The translations under genes were made by a program, and so were the position numbers. Positions 1-6,174 of a stretch of DNA of 14,925 bases are shown one piece after another (within the stretch, counting starts at the first letter, position 1; each line of letters begins with the position of its first letter). The notes beneath the pieces were generated by a model, which saw only the letters and a program-made list of their open reading frames with translations, was not told the DNA's origin and ran no database searches. Source of the stretch: DG-33 sp964345105 (GTDB lineage: Archaea > Hadarchaeota > Hadarchaeia > Hadarchaeales > Hadarchaeaceae); NCBI GenBank assembly GCA_964345105.1, contig CAYFPZ010000013.1, forward strand, positions 1 to 14,925. Direction: 5' to 3'.

Positions 1-51
1 GAGTGGGGGATAACCTTCAGGGAAAAATCTTGACCGGGCTCGGATTGAAAA

Positions 52-59
52 TCTTTTAT
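52..59 (+). promoter_or_regulatory. Putative TATA element of the sixA-like gene
   Basis: An AT-rich stretch (TCTTTTAT) lies about 32-39 nt upstream of the ATG at 91, a position fitting an archaeal TATA box with a short leader. A GGAGG motif at 83-87 lies only 3 nt before that ATG, closer than usual. The 90 bases at the window start show no other recognisable gene. Confidence 0.4.
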
Positions 60-90
60 CGTGCTTCTCCAACTTTACCAGTGGAGGACC

Positions 91-561
91 ATGCGATTAT
101 ATCTCGTGCGACACGCCGAGGCCAAGCGGAAGGAAGAGGACCCCGCTCGCCCGCTCTCCGAACAGGGCTCGACAAACATCCAAAGGGTGGCAGATTTCCT
201 CAAAGCAAGGGGACTAAGGGTCTCCAAGATTCTCCACAGCGGGAAGCTGCGTGCCAAGCAAACAGCCGAAGCCCTAGCTGAAGGCATCTCGGTGGCGGGA
301 GGGATCGAGCAGGCTGAAGGTCTAGCGCCGCTTGACGACCCGGGCATCTGGGAGGATAAGCTGAAAGGGGAGTTTGAGGACATAGCGCTCGTTGGACACC
401 TCCCCTACCTGAGCAAGCTCGCCGGGCTCCTGCTCGCCGGCGACCCGGAGCGGAAGGTCATAGAATTCAAAACTAGCGGAATTGTTTCCTTGGAGCGAGA
501 TGATGCCGGGAACTGGTCCGTGGGGTGGGTCCTGACCCCGGAAATCTTAGCGGCAAAATGA
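91..561 (+). CDS. sixA: SixA-like phosphohistidine phosphatase (histidine phosphatase superfamily)
   Basis: A 156-residue protein of the compact SixA branch of the histidine phosphatase superfamily. These enzymes remove phosphate from phosphohistidine, or other phosphate esters, through a phospho-enzyme intermediate in the cytosol. The N-terminal catalytic motif RHAEA has nucleophile H8 and R7. R55 in HSGKLRAKQTAE and the second histidine H103 in LVGHLPYL complete the catalytic pocket. The length matches SixA (about 155-160) and is too short for phosphoglycerate mutases. An upstream in-frame GTG at 61 exists, but the family begins at MRLYLVRH and a GGAGG precedes this ATG. In bacteria SixA acts on phosphorelay HPt domains. 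No histidine kinase is visible nearby, so the substrate here is unknown. It faces the Fic gene convergently. Confidence 0.88.
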   Translation: MRLYLVRHAEAKRKEEDPARPLSEQGSTNIQRVADFLKARGLRVSKILHSGKLRAKQTAEALAEGISVAGGIEQAEGLAPLDDPGIWEDKLKGEFEDIALVGHLPYLSKLAGLLLAGDPERKVIEFKTSGIVSLERDDAGNWSVGWVLTPEILAAK

Positions 562-588
562 GAACTGTTCTAAGAGAGCCCACGTTAG

Positions 589-636
589 TGTAGTGCTAAA
601 ATATTTCATAAATCTCTTCATCTCTTAGGCACTACA
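589..636. repeat. Palindromic element L at the 3' end of fic (paired arms 40 bp apart)
   Basis: Arm TGTAGTGC (589-596, followed by TAAA) and its exact inverse GCACTACA (629-636, preceded by TTAG) are separated by 32 nt. The same two arms with identical spacing recur at 1589-1636, so the fic gene lies between two copies. The right arm lies inside the last codons of fic. The spacer sequence is not conserved between the copies, while the arms and geometry are. This fits a protein-binding or recombination site better than a recent sequence duplication. Confidence 0.7.
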
Positions 637-1577
637 CCCGGCTTGTGTGGCACCAACCGCTTGAGGTAAAAGTTCAAAGCGACATTGGCTTTTTTCTTGA
701 AGAACCTCACGATCCGGTAAGCAACTAGCTTTGTCTGAGCCTCCTCCAGCATCCTAAAGTAGCGCACCCGCTCCCGCTTGGTAATCACGATGGGAGGGTA
801 ACCGTTTTTCATGAGAACCCAGTTGGCGAGCAAGCGCCCCACTCGCCCGTTTCCGTCCACGAACGGGTGAATTGACTCGAAGTCGAGGTGAGTGAGAGCG
901 GCCAGCTTTATGGGGTCATATTTTTTCGAGTTGCGTTTGAGTTCTCGGAGAAAACCCCGCATTAGCTGGGGGACTTGGCCCGGTGGTGGAGGCGTGTAAG
1001 AGGAGCCGAGGAGGTAGACCTGCACTGGCCGGTAAACTCCGAGATAGACATCAACGACATTTTTCATCGTCGCCCGGTGAAGCTCGAGCAAATCGGCTTC
1101 GGCCAGATTTTCCTTCCCATCTTCGATCCACTTGAACACTAGGTTTATAGCATCCCGATGACCCCTTGCCGCGAGATAATCCGTAAGGGGCTTGTTCCCC
1201 ACTACGATGCCCTCCGCTAAGAGGGTAGCAGTTTCTTTCAAAGAGAGGGTACTTCCTTCGATCGCGGTCGAGTGGTAGGTCCACAGGATAACCAGTTCTT
1301 CCCTCAGCCTGTCCTCCAGAACCTTCGAAAAGGGACGCAGCGAATCGAGTTTTGCCTTCTTTCTCGCAATCTGTTTATCTAGTACTTTTTCACTTTTTTC
1401 TAAGGCTTTTTTTATCTCCGGCATCTTCAACTTTTTTTCTCTCGCGTACCTCTCTGCGTCCTCACGCTTGCCCAGGTATTTCACTATGTCCTGATAGACC
1501 AGCTTGCCCTCGCGCCTGCTCTCAACTAGGTAGAAGTAGTACTCGCCGCTGATGTACTTCGCTCGGATGAATGCCAT
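618..1577 (-). CDS. Fic-domain enzyme, likely AMP transferase (class II-type inhibition)
   Basis: A 319-residue Fic family protein. Fic enzymes usually transfer AMP from ATP to a hydroxyl of a target protein, and some remove it. The catalytic motif HPFVDGNGRVGR is at 237-248 with H237, the acidic D241 and the GNGR anion-hole loop, so it looks active. STAIEG at 103-108 matches the inhibitory helix motif (S/T)xxxE(G/N), placed N-terminal of the Fic core as in class II self-inhibited proteins. Residues 1-50 form a short N-terminal domain (AFIRAKYISGEYYFYLVES) of the kind also seen at the start of some transposases, followed by a lysine-rich helix. The ATG at 1577 is about 23 nt from a TATA-like CTTATAAG, suggesting a nearly leaderless mRNA. 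No antitoxin gene is adjacent, consistent with built-in inhibition. The target is unknown. Confidence 0.93.
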   Translation of the reverse strand: MAFIRAKYISGEYYFYLVESRREGKLVYQDIVKYLGKREDAERYAREKKLKMPEIKKALEKSEKVLDKQIARKKAKLDSLRPFSKVLEDRLREELVILWTYHSTAIEGSTLSLKETATLLAEGIVVGNKPLTDYLAARGHRDAINLVFKWIEDGKENLAEADLLELHRATMKNVVDVYLGVYRPVQVYLLGSSYTPPPPGQVPQLMRGFLRELKRNSKKYDPIKLAALTHLDFESIHPFVDGNGRVGRLLANWVLMKNGYPPIVITKRERVRYFRMLEEAQTKLVAYRIVRFFKKKANVALNFYLKRLVPHKPGVVPKR

Positions 1578-1588
1578 GTTTTTGATTA

Positions 1589-1636
1589 TGTAGTGCTAAA
1601 CTTATAAGCTTTTTTGATGATTATGTTGGCACTACA
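1589..1636. promoter_or_regulatory. Palindromic element R overlapping the fic promoter
   Basis: The arm TGTAGTGCTAAA (1589-1600) and the inverse arm GCACTACA (1629-1636) bracket the likely fic TATA box (CTTATAAG, 1601-1608, read on the minus strand). The inner arm sits between TATA and the ATG at 1577, a classic place for an archaeal repressor to act. The arm centres are 40 bp apart, about four helical turns, exactly as in the 589-636 copy. The autoregulation role is inferred. Confidence 0.65.
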
Positions 1637-1729
1637 GCATTTATTAGTCCTTGCCTCAAGTTCGACATGCAAAACCTGCGCGACTTTTCCGTTTCCTCAG
1701 AACTACCCTAGCTGTTCCACCGTCACTTG

Positions 1730-1739
1730 ATTTAAAACG
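1730..1739 (+). promoter_or_regulatory. Putative TATA element for the nuclease gene
   Basis: TGATTTAAAA lies about 31-40 nt before the ATG at 1770, a normal distance for an archaeal TATA box with a short leader. GGGAA at 1760-1764 can serve as a weak ribosome-binding site. The rest of the 1637-1769 gap shows nothing recognisable. Confidence 0.4.
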
Positions 1740-1769
1740 ATAGACCTCCATCTTGTAACGGGAAATCTC

Positions 1770-2411
1770 ATGATCCAAACCATCAGGCTCGGAGTGACCC
1801 GCCTCCAATCGGCCCTCGACTGCCCCCTCTGCTTCTGGCTCTCCCGGCGCCTTGGCTCGCCTCCCTCCATCTTCGCCGGCATCCCCGCCCAGATTGATTC
1901 CGTAATCAAAAATTACATGCAGCAATTCATCGGGAACTCGGATATGCCCGAATGGTTCCCCGTGCGCGGCACCTTCATGGACGCCAGCCAGACCCTGAGA
2001 GCAACCGACCCGACCACCGGCATCACCGTGGTGGGGAAGCTCGATGCTTTAGTGAAGACGGCAGACGGAGAATACCACATCATCGACTACAAAACTGGCA
2101 GGCCCCCCGAGGAGGTTCCAAATTACTACCAGATGCAGCTCGACGGCTACGCCTACCTCCTCGAGCAAAACGATTTACGGCCCGTGGGGGGCGGCACGTT
2201 GCTGTACTTCACACCCGAGCGTGGAGATCTCTCGGAGGGGCGCTTCCCGTTCAAGATAACCGCTGTGCGGGCTGAGGTTGACCCGAGTCGCATCCCGCCC
2301 GTTCTCACGCTGGCCAAGGAGATCCTCGACTTGCCGACCCCGCCGCCCCGAAGCGAGGACTGCGAGATGTGCATGTGGAGGGAGCAGGTCGAGCAAACCC
2401 TATCAGAATGA
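1770..2411 (+). CDS. Orphan PD-(D/E)XK nuclease, Cas4/RecB-nuclease-like with four cysteines
   Basis: A 213-residue protein of the PD-(D/E)XK nuclease superfamily. Nuclease core residues are visible: D92 in GKLDALV, D106 and K108 in IIDYKTG (motif II/III), and the QMQLDGYAYLL helix with Q121/Q123 and Y127 (motif QxxxY), as in Cas4, RecB and AddB nuclease domains. Cysteines C18 and C21 (CPLC) near the N-terminus and C198 and C201 (CEMC) near the C-terminus bracket the core. This is the arrangement expected for an iron-sulphur cluster that staples the fold in Cas4-type proteins, although Cas4 normally uses one N-terminal and three C-terminal cysteines. No cas gene or CRISPR repeat is present, so a general DNA repair or recombination nuclease is more likely than CRISPR adaptation. 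Cofactor and polarity are unknown. Confidence 0.8.
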   Translation: MIQTIRLGVTRLQSALDCPLCFWLSRRLGSPPSIFAGIPAQIDSVIKNYMQQFIGNSDMPEWFPVRGTFMDASQTLRATDPTTGITVVGKLDALVKTADGEYHIIDYKTGRPPEEVPNYYQMQLDGYAYLLEQNDLRPVGGGTLLYFTPERGDLSEGRFPFKITAVRAEVDPSRIPPVLTLAKEILDLPTPPPRSEDCEMCMWREQVEQTLSE

Positions 2412-2464
2412 AAACACCCTAAGGATTTTTGACTTCTCACGAGATTTTGTTGACCAAAGGCAGC

Positions 2465-3289
2465 CTAGAAAGGTGCAAATACTCCCACGAACACGAACCA
2501 GGCCAAGATTGTTTTTGCAGCTAAACTGAGGAGAATGTAGAATCGTTCGCCATAGAGATAATCTCTCCAACGCCCGACACCTTTGTATTGTAAGACCATG
2601 TTGATCGCGAAGATATTGAACAGAATGAAATAGATGAAAGGTATGATGTATACGAATGTTGGAATTTCCCCCCCTACAGAGCTAACAGCAGCAATGAAAT
2701 AGGCGAAAACCACGACCCATGGAAGCCCACCTGAAATCGTCCCTAGGATAAATGGCGACCAATTAGTCTTTGTGGTTTTCTGATTGAGAAGTTCCATTAA
2801 ATATCCAAACATTATCATCATTGCGTTTAGGACAAAAATCATCGCCAATGACCAAAAATCCCAGACACCCACCAATAGTGCAATCAGCAATATCATTATT
2901 GAGCTTGAGAAGGCGTATTCGTACCAGCGGTAAGGATTCATCCCTTTTTTCAAATTTTCATTGTAACGGTTATTAACTAGATACGAAATCGAAAAATGCG
3001 CTATAGCAGAAATTAGAAGGAAGGAAGCGAGAATTGCCCCTAAGTATCCTAAATTAAACAAGATTTGAGGATTCGGAGTCACTTCAAAAACAGGTGGAAC
3101 CTCACTAATTACATTTATATCCAGATAAAAAGTGTATACATCTCTCGAGAACTCTAAGAGAAGACCCAAAAACAACATTGCTATTCCCTGGATTAAATGC
3201 AAAGAACCTGCGACTGTGTTGAAACGTTTTAAATAAGGGAAAGTTATAGGTGAACTGGCAATTATTTTCTGTCTTTCTTTATAATTCAT
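2465..3289 (-). CDS. Heliorhodopsin (7-TM retinal-binding protein)
   Basis: A 274-residue, very hydrophobic protein with seven membrane segments at about 24-46, 76-104, 122-141, 143-170, 180-203, 208-232 and 246-271, and a long loop between TM1 and TM2. It matches heliorhodopsin rather than type-1 rhodopsin. TM7 reads LSLAAKTILAWFVF with the retinal Schiff-base lysine K259. TM3 begins RWYEYAFSSSIMI with counterion E124. H31 (GSLHLIQG) in TM1 and H98 (AIAHFS) in TM2 match the conserved heliorhodopsin histidines. GLPWVVVFAYF in TM5 and the LQYKGVGRWRDYLYGE loop before TM7 are also typical. Family members bind all-trans retinal in an inverted orientation with the N-terminus inside, do not obviously pump ions and are thought to be light sensors or enzyme regulators. 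An in-frame TTG at 3319 exists, but the ATG at 3289 has GAGGG upstream at good spacing. Base composition is visibly AT-richer than the flanking genes, hinting at transfer. No retinal-synthesis gene is in the window. Confidence 0.93.
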   Translation of the reverse strand: MNYKERQKIIASSPITFPYLKRFNTVAGSLHLIQGIAMLFLGLLLEFSRDVYTFYLDINVISEVPPVFEVTPNPQILFNLGYLGAILASFLLISAIAHFSISYLVNNRYNENLKKGMNPYRWYEYAFSSSIMILLIALLVGVWDFWSLAMIFVLNAMMIMFGYLMELLNQKTTKTNWSPFILGTISGGLPWVVVFAYFIAAVSSVGGEIPTFVYIIPFIYFILFNIFAINMVLQYKGVGRWRDYLYGERFYILLSLAAKTILAWFVFVGVFAPF

Positions 3290-3323
3290 AAGTGCCCTCG
3301 TAGTACTAAATATGTCCAAAATG

Positions 3324-3345
3324 CTAAATAAACATTCTTATTTAG
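3324..3345. promoter_or_regulatory. Perfect 8-bp palindrome in the heliorhodopsin promoter
   Basis: CTAAATAA (3324-3331) and TTATTTAG (3338-3345) are exact inverse repeats with a 6-nt centre, 35-56 nt upstream of the heliorhodopsin ATG at 3289. The palindrome includes a TATA-like TTTATTTAG, so a protein bound here would compete with TBP. The rest of the AT-rich 3290-3485 gap shows no coding potential; a second AT-rich box lies around 3350-3365. Confidence 0.45.
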
Positions 3346-3485
3346 AACATAATAATTTAAAATAGTGCAAAATATGGCAAAATTACCGCGATAAGTGCCC
3401 TATTTTGAGTAATAATTGATTTGATTCCAAACTTGGTGCAAAAACTGGTCATCAAAATCGACCCGCTGTTTGAAAAGTTAAATAA

Positions 3486-4190
3486 TCACGAGATCAGCGG
3501 GATTACCTCGCCAAGCACGTATTCTAGAAATTCGTTCTGCTCTGCCCGGCTGAACATCGTCACCACACAGTCCCGGGTTATCCCCACCACCAAGCCGCGC
3601 TTTTGCACCTCAAAAACAGCATACCAAATTTTCCCGTGCTCTAGATAATCGCGGTAGAGCTTGGTGTCCGCGAGCGCAGACCCCGCGAGCGCTAACTTTC
3701 CCACGTTTGGAATGTCAACTTCGTCGAACCAGATAAGCTTCGTGGCACGGGGGTTCGATTCGTGAAGCTCTTTTAAAGTTTCATGGGTAATCTTTGTCTC
3801 AACTATCCCTCCCGTCTTGATGAACAGAATCTCGCTGAGCTTGTTCGCCACGTAGTTCGTCAGCAGCTTCTTCACTCCCCGGGCTTTTGAAGGCGCGAGC
3901 ACGACGAGGAAAGTCCGATCCTTGAATTGCTTGATCCAGAAGGGGGTTTCTTCCGTGACCGGGGTTTCAACCAGCCCGCGCTTGTAATAACGGCTGAGCA
4001 CGAAGTCCTTGCTGAAAATTCCCGCCAGCAAGTCGGTTTCTATCTTTAAATCCAAAATTTCCATCGCTAGTTTGAGCTGCTGTCCCTTTTGCTCGTACGG
4101 TACCTCCTCCCGGAAGTCCTTGAGCTTCTGGGCTATCAGCGCCAGCTCGAGCGGCTCCTTGAGCTCGAATATTTTCGCGGCGAGGACCAT
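3486..4190 (-). CDS. Unrecognised soluble protein divergent from the smc operon
   Basis: About 234 residues, not recognised as any family I can name. The start is taken as the ATG at 4190 (AGGG six nt upstream) rather than the in-frame GTG at 4214, which has no ribosome-binding site. There is no signal peptide or membrane segment. The sequence looks like a mixed alpha/beta cytosolic protein: charged helices in residues 1-60 (FELKEPLELALIAQKLKDF), a strand-like FLVVLAPSKARG around residue 100, and a C-terminal part with alternating strands (WYAVFEVQKRGLVVGITRDCVVTMFS) ending LGEVIPLIS. Codon use resembles the neighbouring smc genes, so it looks native. It shares a roughly 70-bp divergent promoter region with smc, which could mean linked expression. 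No function is proposed. Confidence 0.7.
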   Translation of the reverse strand: MVLAAKIFELKEPLELALIAQKLKDFREEVPYEQKGQQLKLAMEILDLKIETDLLAGIFSKDFVLSRYYKRGLVETPVTEETPFWIKQFKDRTFLVVLAPSKARGVKKLLTNYVANKLSEILFIKTGGIVETKITHETLKELHESNPRATKLIWFDEVDIPNVGKLALAGSALADTKLYRDYLEHGKIWYAVFEVQKRGLVVGITRDCVVTMFSRAEQNEFLEYVLGEVIPLIS

Positions 4191-4222
4191 AGGGTGCCCT
4201 AAAGACTTAAACACTATTAGGG

Positions 4223-4230
4223 TTTAAAAT
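4223..4230 (+). promoter_or_regulatory. Putative TATA element of the smc-kleisin-KITE operon
   Basis: TTTAAAAT is 31-38 nt upstream of the ATG at 4261. No Shine-Dalgarno-like motif lies directly before that ATG, so the first gene may be read from a leaderless or very short-leader mRNA, while the downstream genes have clear ribosome-binding sites. The region is shared with the divergent gene starting at 4190. Confidence 0.45.
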
Positions 4231-4260
4231 TGAGGACGTACAAAATTTAAGCTGATACCT

Positions 4261-6174
4261 ATGCCTACAAGCGCTCTAATCCAAGAGATAATCCTAGAAA
4301 ATTTCATGAGCTACGAATATTCTAGGATCCCCTTCAATCCGGGGCTCAACATAGTGTGCGGTCCAAACGGCGCCGGGAAGTCATCGATCCTGCTCGCTCT
4401 AGCGGTGGCCCTCGGGCAGACCTACACCGAGCGCTCTCGTAGGCTCAGCGACCTCATCCGCCGGGGTAAGGATTTGGGGCGGGTGAGCGTGGTGTTCGAC
4501 AACTCCCCTCACGATGGAAGAAGACCCATCCCGAGCGTGAACTCCGACAGCCTAGTGCTTTCACGCTATCTAAACCGCGATGGGACCTACTGGCATGAGG
4601 CTAATAACCGCACGGTGACGAAGGGCGAGGTGCTGCGGCTGCTCGGTCGGCTCTCGATAAACCCCGACAACATGCTCATCATCATGCACCAGAACATGAT
4701 TGATGTGTTCGGGGCGATAGACGCACACGAACGGCTGAAACTCATCGAGGAAGCGGTCGGGCTGCGCGAGTACCGGGAACATATCCTCGAGGCGCGCGAG
4801 AAGCTTTCGCATACCTTGAGCGAGGAGGAGTCAATTCGCAGCCTGCTCGAGAAAGCCCAAGAAACTTTGCGCTACTGGGAGGGCGAGTACGGGAGATTCC
4901 AGCGAAAGCAGGAACTCGGAGAGCGGAAGCGGGAACTCGAGCTGGAATACGCTTGGGCGAAATGCATCAGGCAGGAAGAGGCGGTCGACAATCTTCAATC
5001 TAAACTCGATGGGCTGAGGTCGGAGCTGGGTGAGATCGAGGGAGAGCTGGAGCAAAGCTCGAAACGCGGAGGGGAACTTGAAACAAAGTTGAGGGAGCTG
5101 GAGTTTGGACTTGATGCTGCCTATCAAAAACTCATCACCCACGAACGGGCACAGGCTGAAGCGGGGGCAAGCGCCAAGCTCATTGAGAGTTTCAACGCCT
5201 CCCTCCGCTCGGTGGCCGAAGTTGGCTTGAGTGAGTTGCTCGGACACCTTGAGGTCGAACTGGGACGGGCGAAAGAGACCCTTAAAGAAGCCAGCGAGCG
5301 AGCGAATGAGGTGAAGTCTGAGCTCGTCGGGATCAAGGGCGAACTCGAGAAAACCCAAGAAACCTACGTTAACTCCCGTATCCACATCGCCGTGCTGGGG
5401 TTCCGTCGCGAACTCTTAGAACGAGACATCTCAAGCGCTCAGTCCGAACTCAGACGAGCGCGCCGCGAGCTAGAACAACTGGAGGGGGAGGCCCGACAAG
5501 TGGGAGCGCGGGTCGAGACCGAGCGAAAGCCCCAGGAAGTGCTCGATGAACTCAAACTCACCAACATCCAACTCGCCAGCCTGGCAGATGTTTCACCCGA
5601 TGTCGAGAGGATGTATCTAAGCTACAAGGGCACGCTCAAGGAGCTAGAAGCAAAGGCCGAGGTGGCCGCAGCCAACCGCAAGCGGGCGCTAGATGAGCTG
5701 GAGCTCAGAAAGCAGCGCTGGACCAATGAAACAAACAACCTTATACGTGAGGTTAAGACGAGCTACATCGAAATCCTGAAGCGAGTTAATGCGAGCGGCG
5801 ACGTGACCCTGATGAATGCCCACGATATCGACGAAGCCGGAATCGAGCTGCTAGTTGGGTTCAAGGGGACCGAGCCTCAGGTGTTGAATGCCTACACCCA
5901 GAGCGGCGGGGAGCGAACGACTGCCCTGATGTGCTTCCTGCTGGCGCTGCAGCAGCAAATTCAATCTCCAATCCGTGCAATCGACGAGTTCGAGGCCCAT
6001 TTGGACCCGCGCAATCGGGAGGCAATCCTTCAGGGAATCATAGAGTTCATGAGGAGTGAGGAGACGCAGTATATCGTGATTACTCCTGGACAGCTTGTCA
6101 GCGTGGAGGGTGTGCCAAACGTAATCACCGTGCAGAACATCGCGGGCTCATCTCAGGTGAAGGTGGCTGCCTAG
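4261..6174 (+). CDS. Short SMC-family ATPase with Smc5/6-like C-terminal head
   Basis: A 637-residue SMC-superfamily ATPase, about half the length of canonical SMC (about 1,150-1,200). The N-terminal head has Walker A GPNGAGKS (34-41) and the Q-loop glutamine Q144 in IMHQNMID. A coiled coil runs from about 175 to 510. The C-terminal head has signature QSGGE (547-551), Walker B with D575/E576 in IRAIDEFEAHLD, and ITPG at 607-610. The layout SGGER, then SPxRxxDEFxxxxDxxNR, then QYIVITP resembles Smc6/Smc5 more than canonical SMC (PFYLLDEIDAALD) or Rad50. The middle shows no glycine-rich hinge and no CxxC zinc hook. Both heads are intact, so it is not a truncated gene. It may belong to the archaea-specific SMC-related family that includes coalescin and Sph. 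It is followed without a gap by the kleisin gene, so it probably loads on DNA as a dimer bridged by that kleisin. Confidence 0.88.
   Translation: MPTSALIQEIILENFMSYEYSRIPFNPGLNIVCGPNGAGKSSILLALAVALGQTYTERSRRLSDLIRRGKDLGRVSVVFDNSPHDGRRPIPSVNSDSLVLSRYLNRDGTYWHEANNRTVTKGEVLRLLGRLSINPDNMLIIMHQNMIDVFGAIDAHERLKLIEEAVGLREYREHILEAREKLSHTLSEEESIRSLLEKAQETLRYWEGEYGRFQRKQELGERKRELELEYAWAKCIRQEEAVDNLQSKLDGLRSELGEIEGELEQSSKRGGELETKLRELEFGLDAAYQKLITHERAQAEAGASAKLIESFNASLRSVAEVGLSELLGHLEVELGRAKETLKEASERANEVKSELVGIKGELEKTQETYVNSRIHIAVLGFRRELLERDISSAQSELRRARRELEQLEGEARQVGARVETERKPQEVLDELKLTNIQLASLADVSPDVERMYLSYKGTLKELEAKAEVAAANRKRALDELELRKQRWTNETNNLIREVKTSYIEILKRVNASGDVTLMNAHDIDEAGIELLVGFKGTEPQVLNAYTQSGGERTTALMCFLLALQQQIQSPIRAIDEFEAHLDPRNREAILQGIIEFMRSEETQYIVITPGQLVSVEGVPNVITVQNIAGSSQVKVAA

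Noticed and set aside
589..1636. Integron attC-like cassette sites around fic
   Set aside because: The layout of conserved arms and variable centre is similar, but the arms do not match the integron core sequence (RYYYAAC/GTTRRRY) and no integrase is present.
1770..2411. Cas4 of a CRISPR system
   Set aside because: There are no other cas genes and no regularly spaced repeats of 24-40 bp in the window.
3302..3310. AGTACTAAA near the heliorhodopsin start resembling the fic element arm
   Set aside because: It differs at a central base and has no matching inverse arm at the fixed spacing; it is likely chance in AT-rich DNA.
2465..3319. Heliorhodopsin start at the upstream TTG (3319)
   Set aside because: There is no ribosome-binding site before TTG, whereas ATG at 3289 has GAGGG at good spacing and begins where the family begins.
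4831..5385. 184-residue antisense open frame within smc
   Set aside because: The long coiled-coil codons leave the reverse strand free of stops; there is no recognisable protein motif and no promoter.
4261..6174. smc as a truncated or broken gene, or a Rad50
   Set aside because: Both ATPase heads are complete and the frame is clean; there is no CxxC zinc hook and no neighbouring mre11. The short length is natural to some archaeal SMC-related proteins.
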